From: Leptofilum sp965223525
GTDB taxonomy: Bacteria > Chloroflexota > Anaerolineae > Promineifilales > Promineifilaceae
Assembly: GCF_965223525.1 (NCBI RefSeq)
Contig: NZ_OZ245005.1
Location: forward strand, 1,488,001 to 1,552,000
Length of the DNA stretch: 64,000 nt
Direction of reading: 5' to 3'
Shown here piece after piece: positions 1-8,843 of this stretch. The translations under genes and the position numbers were made by a program. A model generated the notes under the pieces. It saw nothing but the letters and a program-made list of their open reading frames with translations. It was not told the DNA's origin and ran no database searches. The first letter of the stretch is position 1. Each line of letters begins with the position of its first letter.

Positions 1-182
1 GTGCACGCGGCTTTGAGTTTGAACCAGAAGTCACGTCCAAAGTGCTTAAACGCGGCCACCGCATTTACGAAGTGCCAATTTCGTATAACGGCCGTGAGTT
101 TGAGGAGGGGAAAAAGCTAAACCCGTGGATTGAAGGGCCGAAGGCACTGTTTTATTTGCTGCTCTACCGATTTGTTGACTGA
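1..182 (+). CDS. Family 2 glycosyltransferase, C-terminal end (partial)
   Basis: An open frame enters from the left edge (first full codon at position 3) and stops at TGA 180-182. The last 59 residues contain GFEFEPEVTSKVLKRG, then YEVPISYNGREFEEGKK, then a short hydrophobic end. This matches the C-terminal part of the catalytic domain of family 2 glycosyltransferases of the dolichol-phosphate mannosyltransferase/undecaprenyl-phosphate sugar transferase type, which load a sugar on a lipid carrier at the cytoplasmic membrane face. The neighbouring GT39-type and YfhO-like membrane proteins would be natural users of a lipid-linked sugar. Substrate cannot be told from this fragment. Confidence 0.75.
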   Translation, partial: ARGFEFEPEVTSKVLKRGHRIYEVPISYNGREFEEGKKLNPWIEGPKALFYLLLYRFVD

Positions 183-186
183 CCCG

Positions 187-238
187 TGATTGGTAATCCG
201 TAAACAGTAATCAGTAGGTTTTAACCGATTACCGTTAT
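187..238. repeat. Dispersed GGTAATC/GGTAAAC palindromic repeat, intergenic copy
   Basis: The spacer between the glycosyltransferase and the GT39-type gene is almost wholly made of a repeat with units like GGTAATCCGTAAAC and its complement ACCGATTACCGTT. The same family recurs at 12880-12956, inside NRPS genes at 21237-21313 and 60988-61072, and in divergent form at 49146-49212. It can fold on itself. Function unknown. Confidence 0.75.
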
Positions 239-246
239 GAGTAGCC

Positions 247-1839
247 ATGCCTCGTTTCCCCAAGATCACTCTACTATTGCTTACCGGGCTAACGGCCGTA
301 CTCCGCGCCCCTGGATTATTTGCCAACAGTTTTCAGGCAGACGAGGCCTTGTTTGCTACCTGGGCACGCGAAATTGCCGTCTGGCGTGACCCTTTGCTGG
401 CGATGCAGCCAGTAGATAAGCCGCCACTGCTCTTCTATTTGCAAGCGATCTTCTACCCACTGTTTGGTCCGGTGGAATTTGCGGCTCGCTGGCCCAACTG
501 GATTGCCTCGATTTTGTTGGTGCCTCTGACCGCAGTTTTGGCCTGGAAATTGTATCGCCGTCCGGGAACGGCCGTACTCGCCGCTGCACTTATTGCTCTG
601 TTTCCTCTTACCATCCAATTCAGCCCCACTGCCTTCACTGACCCACTGATGACTGGCCTACTGATTACTGGATTTACGGCCGTAGCTAGCCAAAAACCGG
701 GCTGGGTGGGCATTTTGTTTGGGTTGGCTTTGCTCACCAAATATCAGGCAATTCTCTTTTTGCCGCTACTGCTGGGATTGGGCTGGATGTATGGATGGCG
801 TTTGGGGCGATGGAGCCGCTGGCTGGCTGGGCTGCTGCCGCCGCTTGTGGGGCTGATTGCCTGGGAATTTGCCCGCAGCGGCCGTTTCCTCCTGTGGCAA
901 ACTCAAATTAGTAACTTTGGCGGTGTCCGTCTTAGCTACTCTTGGGAGCTTTGGCCGCGCTTTTGGGCATGGGTGGATTTGTGGCAAACGGCCGTTTCCT
1001 CCCTTATCTTCTACCTACTCATCCCTGCACTGGGTTGGTTTTTACTAAACCATCTTCGCTCCCAAACTAGCCCCTCCGCGCCTTTGCGCCTTTGCGCTAA
1101 AAATACCGACCGCCTACTATTCATCTTCATTCTTGGCTACAGCCTTTTTCACTGGCTTTGGGCTATCCCTGTTTGGGATCGTTACCTACTGCCACTGTTG
1201 CCCTTGCTAGCGTTGCTGCTGGCTCGCGCTTACAGTGGCTTGCTGTCGCAGCTGCCTCCGGCGGCGCCCATCCTGCAATTTCGAGGGGCGATTGTGATTT
1301 TGGTACTGTTGCTCATTTCCGCTTCGTGGTCGGCGCGGAACGGCCGTTACGCCATCGGCAGCTTTCCCCAGGCAGACCAAGGTGCAGCCGAAATCGCCAC
1401 CGTCCTGGCAGACGCACCCTACGGCACCGTTCTATACGACCACTGGTTTAGCTGGCAATGGCGTTACCACCTGTTCGATAAGCGCGTGTTTGTAAATTGG
1501 TTTCCCCACGCTCAGGCACTTGCCGACGATTTAGCGGCCTTTGGCAACGATGGCTCGCCGCGCTACCTGGCTTTGCCCAACACGGCCGTTGCCCAACCCA
1601 TCCTCCGCACCGTTGAAAATGCAGGCTTCACATTAACGGCCGTTGCCCAATCAAACCAAATCATCCTCTATGAAATTATTTACCAACAGATGTCATTCCT
1701 GCGAAGGCAGGAATCCATTCCAGATAAAGAACTGGATACCCACGAAGGCGGGTATGACACGAATATCACTATAAAAAATCCGCATAATCCGCGAAATCTG
1801 CGGCTAAAAAATTGGGGCAGCCAATATGCATTGGCTTGA
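247..1839 (+). CDS. GT39/ArnT-like membrane glycosyltransferase with repeat-derived tail
   Basis: A 530-residue polytopic membrane protein of the protein-mannosyltransferase/ArnT superfamily (GT-C fold), expected to move a sugar from a lipid carrier to a target on the outer membrane face. The N-terminal loop after the first hydrophobic helix holds the expected acidic motif (QADEALFATWAREIA, followed by DKPPLLFYL), and about ten hydrophobic segments follow. Two stretches look like repeats that landed in the gene. Positions 1076-1107 encode SAPLRLCAK, a widespread CCTTTGCGCCTTTGCG repeat. From 1691 the C-terminal end (MSFLRRQESIPDKEL and on) is repeat sequence that carries the frame into the next gene, giving a 14-bp overlap. 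The original protein probably ended near residue 480. Specific acceptor unknown. Confidence 0.75.
   Translation: MPRFPKITLLLLTGLTAVLRAPGLFANSFQADEALFATWAREIAVWRDPLLAMQPVDKPPLLFYLQAIFYPLFGPVEFAARWPNWIASILLVPLTAVLAWKLYRRPGTAVLAAALIALFPLTIQFSPTAFTDPLMTGLLITGFTAVASQKPGWVGILFGLALLTKYQAILFLPLLLGLGWMYGWRLGRWSRWLAGLLPPLVGLIAWEFARSGRFLLWQTQISNFGGVRLSYSWELWPRFWAWVDLWQTAVSSLIFYLLIPALGWFLLNHLRSQTSPSAPLRLCAKNTDRLLFIFILGYSLFHWLWAIPVWDRYLLPLLPLLALLLARAYSGLLSQLPPAAPILQFRGAIVILVLLLISASWSARNGRYAIGSFPQADQGAAEIATVLADAPYGTVLYDHWFSWQWRYHLFDKRVFVNWFPHAQALADDLAAFGNDGSPRYLALPNTAVAQPILRTVENAGFTLTAVAQSNQIILYEIIYQQMSFLRRQESIPDKELDTHEGGYDTNITIKNPHNPRNLRLKNWGSQYALA
1076..1107. repeat. CTTTGCGCCTTTGCG-type repeat inside coding sequence
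   Basis: The stretch CGCGCCTTTGCGCCTTTGCG resembles a repeat commonly seen between genes in many bacteria. Here it sits in frame in the GT39-type gene and encodes SAPLRLCAK in a loop between hydrophobic helices. Assignment rests on memory of the repeat family. Confidence 0.45.
1691..1760. repeat. Inverted-repeat element of the 'SFLRRQESI' type
   Basis: TGTCATTCCTGCGAAGGCAG starts the element, and its other end reads CACGAAGGCGGGTATGACA, an imperfect reverse complement of the start. This 70-bp palindromic element resembles the short mobile repeat whose translation (FLRRQESI) is often found at protein ends in bacterial genomes. Here it forms part of the C-terminal extension of the GT39-type protein. 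Confidence 0.65.
1786..1805. repeat. 20-bp repeat AATCCGCGAAATCTGCGGCT, copy 1
   Basis: An exact 20-bp match to positions 46616-46635 within an NRPS gene 45 kb away. It contains the inverted pair CCGC/GCGG around GAAATCT. Copy 1 lies in the tail of the GT39-type gene just upstream of the YfhO-like start. Confidence 0.8.
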
Positions 1840-4732
1840 GCGACTCAAACGCCTGCCGCCGCTGGTTTGGCTGCCCGTGTTGCTGGGTATATTTTTCAAC
1901 AAGATGGCTTTCAGCAACCTCATTTTGGCCCGCGGCGACACCTTCCTCTACTTTTACCCCTATTGGGAAGCCGCCGCCGAGGCGCTGCGGAACGGCCGTA
2001 TCCCCCTCTGGAACCCGCATCTGTTTATGGGCGTACCCTTCTTGGCCAATAGTCAGGTTGGCTTTTTTTACCCGCTCAATTGGCCTGTTTGGCTGTTGCT
2101 GCCCACGCCCTATGCTGTCAATGCGTCCATCTTGCTACACCTGCTCATTGCTGGCGTGGGGGCGTATCTGGCTGGGCGGCGTGCGCTTGGTTTGGGGCGA
2201 TGGGCTGGGTTGGTAACGGCCGTTCTCTTCGCGCTCGGCGGCTACCTCACCGCCCAGGTGGAGCACATCAACCAGCTACAGGGGTTGGCCTGGATGCCCT
2301 GGTTCTTGTGGGTCGCTGCCCGCGTCTTCCGCAGCAAAACAGGCAATCGCTGGGTGTTGGTAGGGCAAGGCGCGTTCGGTTTTGCCCTGCTGTTTAGCCT
2401 GCAACTGCTGGCCGGGCACACCCAAACCAGCTTCATCACTGGCATTATGCTCATTGTGTGGGGGACGGCGCACGGCCTGGAAAAATGGCTTCTTCGCAAC
2501 TCCCCGCATGGCTTGGGCTTGGCGTTCCAGTGGCGCAGATTTTACCGGCGGCTGCCGTTAGTTTTGCTCATGGGTGGGGGGGTGGCGGTTTTGTTAACGG
2601 CCGTACAGCTCCTCCCCACCTTTGAACTCATCCAGCAATCCAGCCGTCAAGGCGGCCTCACGCCAAACGAAGTGCTGTCCTTCTCGCTCCATCCGCTGCT
2701 GCTGAACCGGGCATTGCTGCCAGCTTACGGACAATCGCTCTTTAGCGAATACGTGGCCATTTTGCCGCTGACGGCGTTGCTGCTGGCCTTTTTAGCGGTG
2801 TGGCAGTGGCGGCAGTGGCGCGGCGTTGTGCCCGCCATCGCCCTGGTTGTGCTGGGGCTGCTGCTGGCCCTCGGCATTTTCAATCCTCTGAATTGGCTGC
2901 TGGCGCGATTGCCTGGTTTCAATTTATTCCGCGTTCCGGCACGCTGGCTGGCAGTGTATGGACTAGGCGTGGCAATGTTGGCCGGGCTTGGCTGGCAAAT
3001 GGTGCTAGATCGCTGGCTGGTGCGGCAGCGCGACTGGCGCAGCCTACCCATGCGCGTAAAAGAGAATTTATGGCATTTGGAACGGCCGTTTCGCTATGGA
3101 ATCTGGCTACTCATCGGCCTAGTCGCCTGGAATGCGATTGCCCAAATTGTGGCAGCTTTTGTGCCAACAGGCCCAGAAGCACCGTTTGAAGCGGCAAATC
3201 CAGGCACATTGCTGGTTTGGTTGCTGGAAATGGCGATTTTGTTTGCCCTCATTTTAGGGCAGCGAATCCGGTATGCGCCGGAAAATCGGCTACGCTTCAA
3301 ATTAGAACTAGCCCAACCCAGTTCTCCGTGGCTCCTGCTGCCCCTCATGGGCGTGCTGCTCTTTTTGGGGACGCGCACCCATCCGTACAACAATCTCACC
3401 ACGCCCGAAGCCTATTTTGATTTGCGCCCGCCGCTAGCGCGGTTGATTTCGGAGAACCAGTGCATTCAGACTCAGGCTACTTGCGATCAGCCACCTGGTC
3501 GCTTCCTGAGCTTGTCTGACATCTTTTTTGACGTGGGCGATCAGGGCGAAATAGACACGATTTACAGCGACCAACTCACACCTCAGGCGCAGTACGATTA
3601 CACCATCGCCATCAAGCAAAAAGAGATCATCGGCCCCAACTTGCCCATGAGTTTTGGCCTAGCGACGGTGGATGGCTTTGATGGGGGCATTTTGCCGCTA
3701 AATTCGTATAGTCAATTTGTGCAGCTTGTTCTGCCCCCCGAAACCCGCACCACAGACGGCCGTCTGCGCGAGCATCTAACGGCCGTTCCCCCCAACGACT
3801 GGCTCGATCTCGCCAACAGCCGCTACATCATCACCGACAAAGTGGGTGACATTTGGCAAGAAGTTGGCTTTGGCACAACTGCCTTCTTCGACCTCGAATT
3901 TCCTGTGGCGTTGGAACCGGGCGACTCGGTTGAAATTGCCTACACGCCTGCCTTCGCTGCTACTGCACTGGCCTTTGTTTCAGACGGTGAACCGGGGAGG
4001 GTAGAAGTGGAAACAGAGACGGGCGACCATTGGGAATTGTCTGCAATTGCCAATGACAGTGGCGTAGCGGTAGCTGGCTGGCCGAAATCCGCCACGGCAC
4101 ACCGGCTGGTTTTGCATGGGCCAGAGCAGGGCGTCTGGCAAATTCATGGCGCGACGCTCATCAATGAAAGCAACGATACGTTCCAACCGCTGGTGTTGGG
4201 CAACTACCGGCTTATTCACTCTGGAGATGTAAAAATTTATGAGAATTTGGATGTGTTGCCGCGTGCTTTTTTGCTGTCTAACTGGACTTGGCAGCCGGAT
4301 GAGACGGCCGTCTACCAAACCATGCAGCAGCCAGAATTTAATATGCGGGAAACGGCCGTTCTCTTTGGCAATGGCCAAAATCAAGTTGGCGAACCGGATT
4401 TCAATGCTGTTGCTGAGATTATCCACTACGACCCTGAACAGGTTATTGTGCAAACCAGCAGCAGCCAACCCCAGCTACTCCTGCTCACGGATGCGTTTTA
4501 CCCCGGCTGGCAAGTAACTGTGGATGGGCAGCCAGCAGAAATGCGCCAGGCAGACGGGCTGTTTCGCGGTGTGCAACTGCCCGAAGGTGAGCATGAGGTC
4601 ATCTTCACTTTTGCTCCGCGCAGTTTTCAGTTAGGTTGGCTGATGACGGCCGTTGGCCTCATTTTGCTTGTTTTCTTAGGCACGGCGTTGCTCATCATGC
4701 AACGTTTGGATGCAAAAAGAATAGAACGCTGA
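1826..4732 (+). CDS. YfhO-family polytopic membrane protein
   Basis: A 968-residue protein. The N-terminus has the YfhO/PF09586 pattern: a first hydrophobic helix, then an acidic aromatic loop (ARGDTFLYFYPYWE) and WNPHLFMGVPFLANSQ, followed by about a dozen hydrophobic segments to around residue 500. A large non-membrane region (about 520-930) follows, then a final hydrophobic helix near 935-958. YfhO proteins are GT-C-like enzymes implicated in sugar transfer to teichoic acid or surface glycans. The gene starts 14 bp before the end of the preceding gene, so the two are probably cotranscribed, and the pair with the upstream lipid-sugar synthase suggests surface glycosylation. The ATG at 1826 has no strong Shine-Dalgarno, which fits coupling to upstream translation. 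Confidence 0.75.
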   Translation: MHWLERLKRLPPLVWLPVLLGIFFNKMAFSNLILARGDTFLYFYPYWEAAAEALRNGRIPLWNPHLFMGVPFLANSQVGFFYPLNWPVWLLLPTPYAVNASILLHLLIAGVGAYLAGRRALGLGRWAGLVTAVLFALGGYLTAQVEHINQLQGLAWMPWFLWVAARVFRSKTGNRWVLVGQGAFGFALLFSLQLLAGHTQTSFITGIMLIVWGTAHGLEKWLLRNSPHGLGLAFQWRRFYRRLPLVLLMGGGVAVLLTAVQLLPTFELIQQSSRQGGLTPNEVLSFSLHPLLLNRALLPAYGQSLFSEYVAILPLTALLLAFLAVWQWRQWRGVVPAIALVVLGLLLALGIFNPLNWLLARLPGFNLFRVPARWLAVYGLGVAMLAGLGWQMVLDRWLVRQRDWRSLPMRVKENLWHLERPFRYGIWLLIGLVAWNAIAQIVAAFVPTGPEAPFEAANPGTLLVWLLEMAILFALILGQRIRYAPENRLRFKLELAQPSSPWLLLPLMGVLLFLGTRTHPYNNLTTPEAYFDLRPPLARLISENQCIQTQATCDQPPGRFLSLSDIFFDVGDQGEIDTIYSDQLTPQAQYDYTIAIKQKEIIGPNLPMSFGLATVDGFDGGILPLNSYSQFVQLVLPPETRTTDGRLREHLTAVPPNDWLDLANSRYIITDKVGDIWQEVGFGTTAFFDLEFPVALEPGDSVEIAYTPAFAATALAFVSDGEPGRVEVETETGDHWELSAIANDSGVAVAGWPKSATAHRLVLHGPEQGVWQIHGATLINESNDTFQPLVLGNYRLIHSGDVKIYENLDVLPRAFLLSNWTWQPDETAVYQTMQQPEFNMRETAVLFGNGQNQVGEPDFNAVAEIIHYDPEQVIVQTSSSQPQLLLLTDAFYPGWQVTVDGQPAEMRQADGLFRGVQLPEGEHEVIFTFAPRSFQLGWLMTAVGLILLVFLGTALLIMQRLDAKRIER

Positions 4733-4781
4733 TCACCCTGATTTTTTCCTGTAAATCAGCATCCCATTTTAAGGATTTTTG

Positions 4782-5588
4782 ATGGAAATATTTTCAAGAC
4801 CAAAGTTAGGCGTCGCCCTTTGGACATTGGGGCAAATGCCGCTGGCGGAATCCGCGCCAATAATCGCTGAAATGAATTACGATGGCGTGGTTTTGCCATT
4901 TGCCCAGATCGAATCACCCACCGAAGCCGCACAGATTTTGCAGGACAATCAACTCACTTGCTTTGCCATCACGCCCAACCCGGTAGATTTGGCACACCCA
5001 GATACGGCCGTTCACCAACCCGCCATTGCCCACGTAGAAACTGTGATAGAAACGGCCGTTGCCCTGCAAGCCCCCCTCGTCACCCTTCGCAATCTGCCAG
5101 GGCGGTTTCGACCCATCACAACCAGAGAAGCGGAGCAGGCGTTGTTTGAAACGGCCGTTGCCCATCTCGCCACCTTTGCCGCCAGGCACAACATTCGGCT
5201 TGCAGTTGAGATAGTTAACCGATATGAGAGCTTTTTATGCGTGAAAACGGCCGAAACTGTTGCGATGCTAGACCGCCTCAACCAGCCTCATCTTGGCATT
5301 ACGCTAAATGCTTTTCACATGAATCTGGAAGAGCAAGATGCCGCTGCCACCACGCGAAGCGTTAGCGACAAGCTGGCACTCTTTTACATGGCTGATTCCA
5401 ATCGCCAAGCCATTGGTCAAGGTCACCTCAAATTGGGGTTGCACCTCTGGGCGCTGGAAGCTGTGCCAGAGGTGCCAATTATTTTAGAATGCCTGCCCGA
5501 AGGCAGCGATCCGTTTGGGGCAGATGTTGGGGCGAACGGCCGTAACATCGTCCTCGAAAGCCTCAAAATTTCCCGCAGTTGGTTCTAA
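4782..5588 (+). CDS. Sugar phosphate isomerase/epimerase-like TIM-barrel protein
   Basis: A 268-residue protein with the pattern of the AP-endonuclease-2-like xylose isomerase TIM-barrel superfamily. It has alternating strands and helices, LAVEIVNRYESF with the metal-ligand Glu around residue 146, GITLNAFHMN with Asp/Asn-His around 180, and IILECLPEGSDPFG near the end with a fourth likely ligand. Such proteins isomerise or epimerise sugars and inositols. The ATG at 4782 is preferred over the in-frame TTG at 4779 because AAGGA (4771-4775) lies at the right distance. Inositol-phosphate synthase follows 59 bp downstream, so a role in inositol or related sugar metabolism is plausible. The exact substrate is unknown. 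Confidence 0.7.
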   Translation: MEIFSRPKLGVALWTLGQMPLAESAPIIAEMNYDGVVLPFAQIESPTEAAQILQDNQLTCFAITPNPVDLAHPDTAVHQPAIAHVETVIETAVALQAPLVTLRNLPGRFRPITTREAEQALFETAVAHLATFAARHNIRLAVEIVNRYESFLCVKTAETVAMLDRLNQPHLGITLNAFHMNLEEQDAAATTRSVSDKLALFYMADSNRQAIGQGHLKLGLHLWALEAVPEVPIILECLPEGSDPFGADVGANGRNIVLESLKISRSWF

Positions 5589-5647
5589 TTTGAGGTATAA
5601 TCGCCCGCTGGAAATATCAAAACACCTTGTAAAACTTAGGAGAAAAA

Positions 5648-6730
5648 ATGTCAGAAAGAAAAAAAGTGCGTGTTGCAATCATAGGTGTTGGTAACTGTGC
5701 CAACTCATTGGTGCAAGGCGTTCAATATTACAAAGATGCTGCCGATGACGCCGAAATTCCCGGCCTAATGCACGCCACCGTGGGCGGCTACCATGTACGC
5801 GATATTGAATTTTCGGCCGCATTTGATGTGGTGGAAGGCAAAGTAGGCAAAGATTTAAGCGAAGCCATCTGGGCTGAACCCAACAACACCATCAAATTTG
5901 CCGAAGTGCCAAAACTTAATGTGCCTGTCTCACGCGGCATGACCCACGATGGCCTCGGCAAATACGTCAAAACCATGGTCAAAAAAGCGCCTGGCCCCAC
6001 AGACAACATCGTTAAAATTCTTAAAGACACAAAAACGGATGTAATTGTAAACTTCATGCCTGTCGGCTCCGAGATGGCTACCAAATGGTACGTAGAACAA
6101 GCATTGGAAGCGGGTTGTGCCTTTGTGAACGGCATTCCAGTCTTTATTGCTAGCTCAGAATATTGGAGCAAGCGTTTTGCCGAACGCGGTATTCCAATTG
6201 TGGGCGACGACATCAAAAGCCAGGTTGGAGCAACCATTACGCACCGTGTACTAACAAACCTGTTCAAAGATCGCGGCATTCACATGGATCGTACCTATCA
6301 ACTTAACTTTGGCGGCAATATGGATTTTTACAATATGCTAGAGCGGGAGCGTTTGGAATCTAAGAAAATTTCCAAGACCAACGCCGTTACTAGCCAGCTA
6401 CCCTACGATTTAGGGGATGATAACGTGCATGTGGGGCCAAGCGACTACGTCCCCTGGCTCACCGACAGAAAATGGTGCCACATTCGCATGGAGGGGCGCG
6501 CCTTTGGCAATGTACCGCTCAACCTGGAACTGAAGCTGGAAGTATGGGATTCACCCAACTCTGCAGGCGTCATGATTGATGCTGTGCGTTGCGCCAAGTT
6601 GGCTCTGGATCGCAAAATTGGCGGCCCGCTCATCGCACCATCATCATACTTCATGAAGACCCCACCCGAACAGTTCACCGATGATCAAGCCCGCAAATTG
6701 ACTGAAGATTACATCGCAGGTGAGGTTTAA
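5648..6730 (+). CDS. ino1: Inositol-3-phosphate synthase
   Basis: A 360-residue NAD-dependent enzyme that converts glucose 6-phosphate to 1D-myo-inositol 3-phosphate, the first step to inositol lipids and thiols. The N-terminal Rossmann motif is VAIIGVGNCANSLVQG (residues 9-24). The family stretches NFMPVGSEMATKWYVEQAL, GDDIKSQVGATITHR and LNFGGNMDFYNM are all present, as in the actinobacterial-type short enzyme. The start at 5648 has TTAGGAGAAAAA just upstream. Unlike its neighbours the gene has no full ACGGCCGT palindrome. Confidence 0.93.
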   Translation: MSERKKVRVAIIGVGNCANSLVQGVQYYKDAADDAEIPGLMHATVGGYHVRDIEFSAAFDVVEGKVGKDLSEAIWAEPNNTIKFAEVPKLNVPVSRGMTHDGLGKYVKTMVKKAPGPTDNIVKILKDTKTDVIVNFMPVGSEMATKWYVEQALEAGCAFVNGIPVFIASSEYWSKRFAERGIPIVGDDIKSQVGATITHRVLTNLFKDRGIHMDRTYQLNFGGNMDFYNMLERERLESKKISKTNAVTSQLPYDLGDDNVHVGPSDYVPWLTDRKWCHIRMEGRAFGNVPLNLELKLEVWDSPNSAGVMIDAVRCAKLALDRKIGGPLIAPSSYFMKTPPEQFTDDQARKLTEDYIAGEV

Positions 6731-6930
6731 TTTCGGATTCTGGCGATACGATCTCTATTTGGCAGATGGTGTCATTGGGGAAATTAGCACGAACAAATCA
6801 CGAACAAATAATATAGAGCGAGCCTGATTGAACAGTACGGCAACTACCTTTGGGAACGTTTTGGCTACGGAAGCTTAATACACTGGCAGATATAACTTAT
6901 CAGGTGTATTTAACAGCACAAGGAGACAAA

Positions 6931-8604
6931 ATGTATCGTAAAAGTAGAACCAAAATTGTTCCAATTAGTTTGTTTTTTTTGATGATGGTGTCGCTTTTTA
7001 TCACGGCCGCTTGGAATGGTGGCCCCGGCGGATTTGCTGATCCAAGTGCCCAAAACCCACACCCAGATTTTAATGGGGATGGCTTTGCCGACCTGGCAAT
7101 AGGGGTACCAAGTGAGGACCTTGAATATACAAACGTTACATATAAAGAAGCAGGCGCTGTTCACGTCGTTTACGGTACAGCCAATGGGTTAGATGCCCTG
7201 TCTGCTACTGCCCCTGTTGATGACCAACTACTTCACCGAGGCATTGCCGGGTTGGATCAGCTTGGTATTCAGGATTGGGATAGTTTTGGAAAAGCGTTGA
7301 CGACTGGAAATTTTAATGGTGATAAGTATGATGATTTGGCAATCGGTGTTCCAAATTCAACAGTTAGTGGTGTAGTGGGGGCTGGTGCTGTCCATGTTGT
7401 ATATGGTTCAGATAGAGGTCTTGATTTACAAACAGGTGAAGTATGGGCACAGGATATTCCTTTTATGATTAGCGGTGTTGGCGAGACATGGGATGCCTTT
7501 GGCAAGGCCTTGACGGCAGGTGATTTTAATGATGATGGCTTTGATGACTTAGTAGTAGGGTCTCCAGATGAAGACGTTAATGGTGACGAAAATGCTGGGG
7601 CTATCAATATCATTTATGGCACGGCCAATGGATTGAATCATTTTATGGATGAAATAATCCACCAAGACTCACTCGGCTTTCTGATCACGTCGGCTGAGGA
7701 AGACGATTTTTTTGGCCAAGAATTGACCGTGGCAGATTTTGACAATGATGGGATTGAGGACCTTGCTGTGGGCACACCCCGTGAAGACTTTGGTAGGGAT
7801 TATGAGGACGCCGGTATCGTTTTCATCCTCTTTGGCTCTGAAGGTCACGGTTTGGTTCAGCCTGACGATAGCGTTGATATGCAACCAATACGCGCAGATA
7901 CTCCCGGTGTTGACAACATAATGGAGGCTGACGATCTATTTGGTCACGCTTTGGCGGCAGCTGATTTTAATGATGACGGGTTTGTTGATCTGGCAATTGG
8001 CTCACCCGGCGAAGATCATGGCTTTGGGGAAGATAAGCTAAATGATGCGGGCGCAATCAATATTGTTTTTGGCTCACCTGCGGGCTTAGACCCGTCCAGT
8101 GGGGCACCCATTTGGCATCAAGGAAGGGCTGGTATGGAAGGTAATCCCGGCGAAGATGAGGAATTTGGGTTTCATTTAGAGGCTGGGGAGTTTAATGGGG
8201 ATGGTTATGCTGATTTGGTGATTGCAGTTCCTTATGATCTTCATGAAGATATTGGTCCTGGATATGACGACTACGGCCGTCTCCATATTATGTATGGTGA
8301 TGCGAATGGCCCAAGCCCAGATAACGACCAGCTCATTGAAGACCCAGCAGGACCCTATTGGCCCAGTCCTTTTGGATGGAATAGAAGTTTTGGATTGGAT
8401 GTCAATGGAGACGCTATTTTAGAGCTTGCTGTAGGCGTTTCAAGTAGAAACCCAGAAAACAATAATATTACCGGAGGCGTCGTCTATGTATTTAGTAGCG
8501 ACTTCAACGGCATATCTACAACCAACTATCAGACATTGTATCAGGGGCGAGGTGGATTGCGCGGGAGTCTTGAGACCGGTGATGGTTTTGGCTGGTTGCC
8601 CTAA
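6931..8604 (+). CDS. Secreted FG-GAP repeat beta-propeller protein
   Basis: A 557-residue protein. The start at 6931 is chosen because AGGAG (6921-6925) precedes it, and it opens a clear signal peptide (MYRKSR, then the hydrophobic run ISLFFLMMVSLFI). Seven FG-GAP repeats follow, six with a good calcium-loop motif: DFNGDGFADLAIGVP, NFNGDKYDDLAIGVP, DFNDDGFDDLVVGSP, DFDNDGIEDLAVGTP, DFNDDGFVDLAIGSP and EFNGDGYADLVIAVP. The last, DVNGDAILELAVGV, is degraded. Seven repeats predict a closed seven-bladed propeller like the integrin alpha head. No enzymatic domain or anchor is visible, so it is probably a secreted calcium-dependent binding protein. Codon use is more AT-rich than neighbours and it has a single ACGGCCGT (8272). 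Confidence 0.85.
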   Translation: MYRKSRTKIVPISLFFLMMVSLFITAAWNGGPGGFADPSAQNPHPDFNGDGFADLAIGVPSEDLEYTNVTYKEAGAVHVVYGTANGLDALSATAPVDDQLLHRGIAGLDQLGIQDWDSFGKALTTGNFNGDKYDDLAIGVPNSTVSGVVGAGAVHVVYGSDRGLDLQTGEVWAQDIPFMISGVGETWDAFGKALTAGDFNDDGFDDLVVGSPDEDVNGDENAGAINIIYGTANGLNHFMDEIIHQDSLGFLITSAEEDDFFGQELTVADFDNDGIEDLAVGTPREDFGRDYEDAGIVFILFGSEGHGLVQPDDSVDMQPIRADTPGVDNIMEADDLFGHALAAADFNDDGFVDLAIGSPGEDHGFGEDKLNDAGAINIVFGSPAGLDPSSGAPIWHQGRAGMEGNPGEDEEFGFHLEAGEFNGDGYADLVIAVPYDLHEDIGPGYDDYGRLHIMYGDANGPSPDNDQLIEDPAGPYWPSPFGWNRSFGLDVNGDAILELAVGVSSRNPENNNITGGVVYVFSSDFNGISTTNYQTLYQGRGGLRGSLETGDGFGWLP

Positions 8605-8664
8605 TAATCAGTATCGAACCCACATTGTCTAAATCGAGAGAAGCACTTGAGGCGATTCCCTCAT

Positions 8665-8716
8665 AGATAACAACGGGGGCAAGACTTGTCTTGCCCCCGT
8701 TGTTATCTATTTTTGG
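8665..8716 (+). terminator. Strong rho-independent terminator
   Basis: A perfect 21-bp inverted repeat (8665-8685 and 8688-8708, containing AACGGGGGCAAGAC and its complement) with a 2-base loop, followed by ATTTTTGG. It closes the FG-GAP gene. The near-symmetric stem could also work on the other strand. Confidence 0.9.
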
Positions 8717-8769
8717 CGTAAGCAAAACAGACTCAAAATATTTGAAGAGTACCTGGACAAAAATACAGC

Positions 8770-8798
8770 TTGACGCACTAAAAAAGCTATGCTATAGT
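8770..8798 (+). promoter_or_regulatory. Sigma-70-type promoter for the leader peptide/ABC exporter
   Basis: TTGACG at 8770-8775 and TATAGT at 8793-8798 are separated by exactly 17 bases, with an AT-rich stretch between. Transcription would start near 8805, about 40 bases before the 32-codon peptide. Confidence 0.75.
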
Positions 8799-8843
8799 GC
8801 GCGGGCTGCAAAGACAGCAAAACCTTAAAGGAGATAGGCGCAA

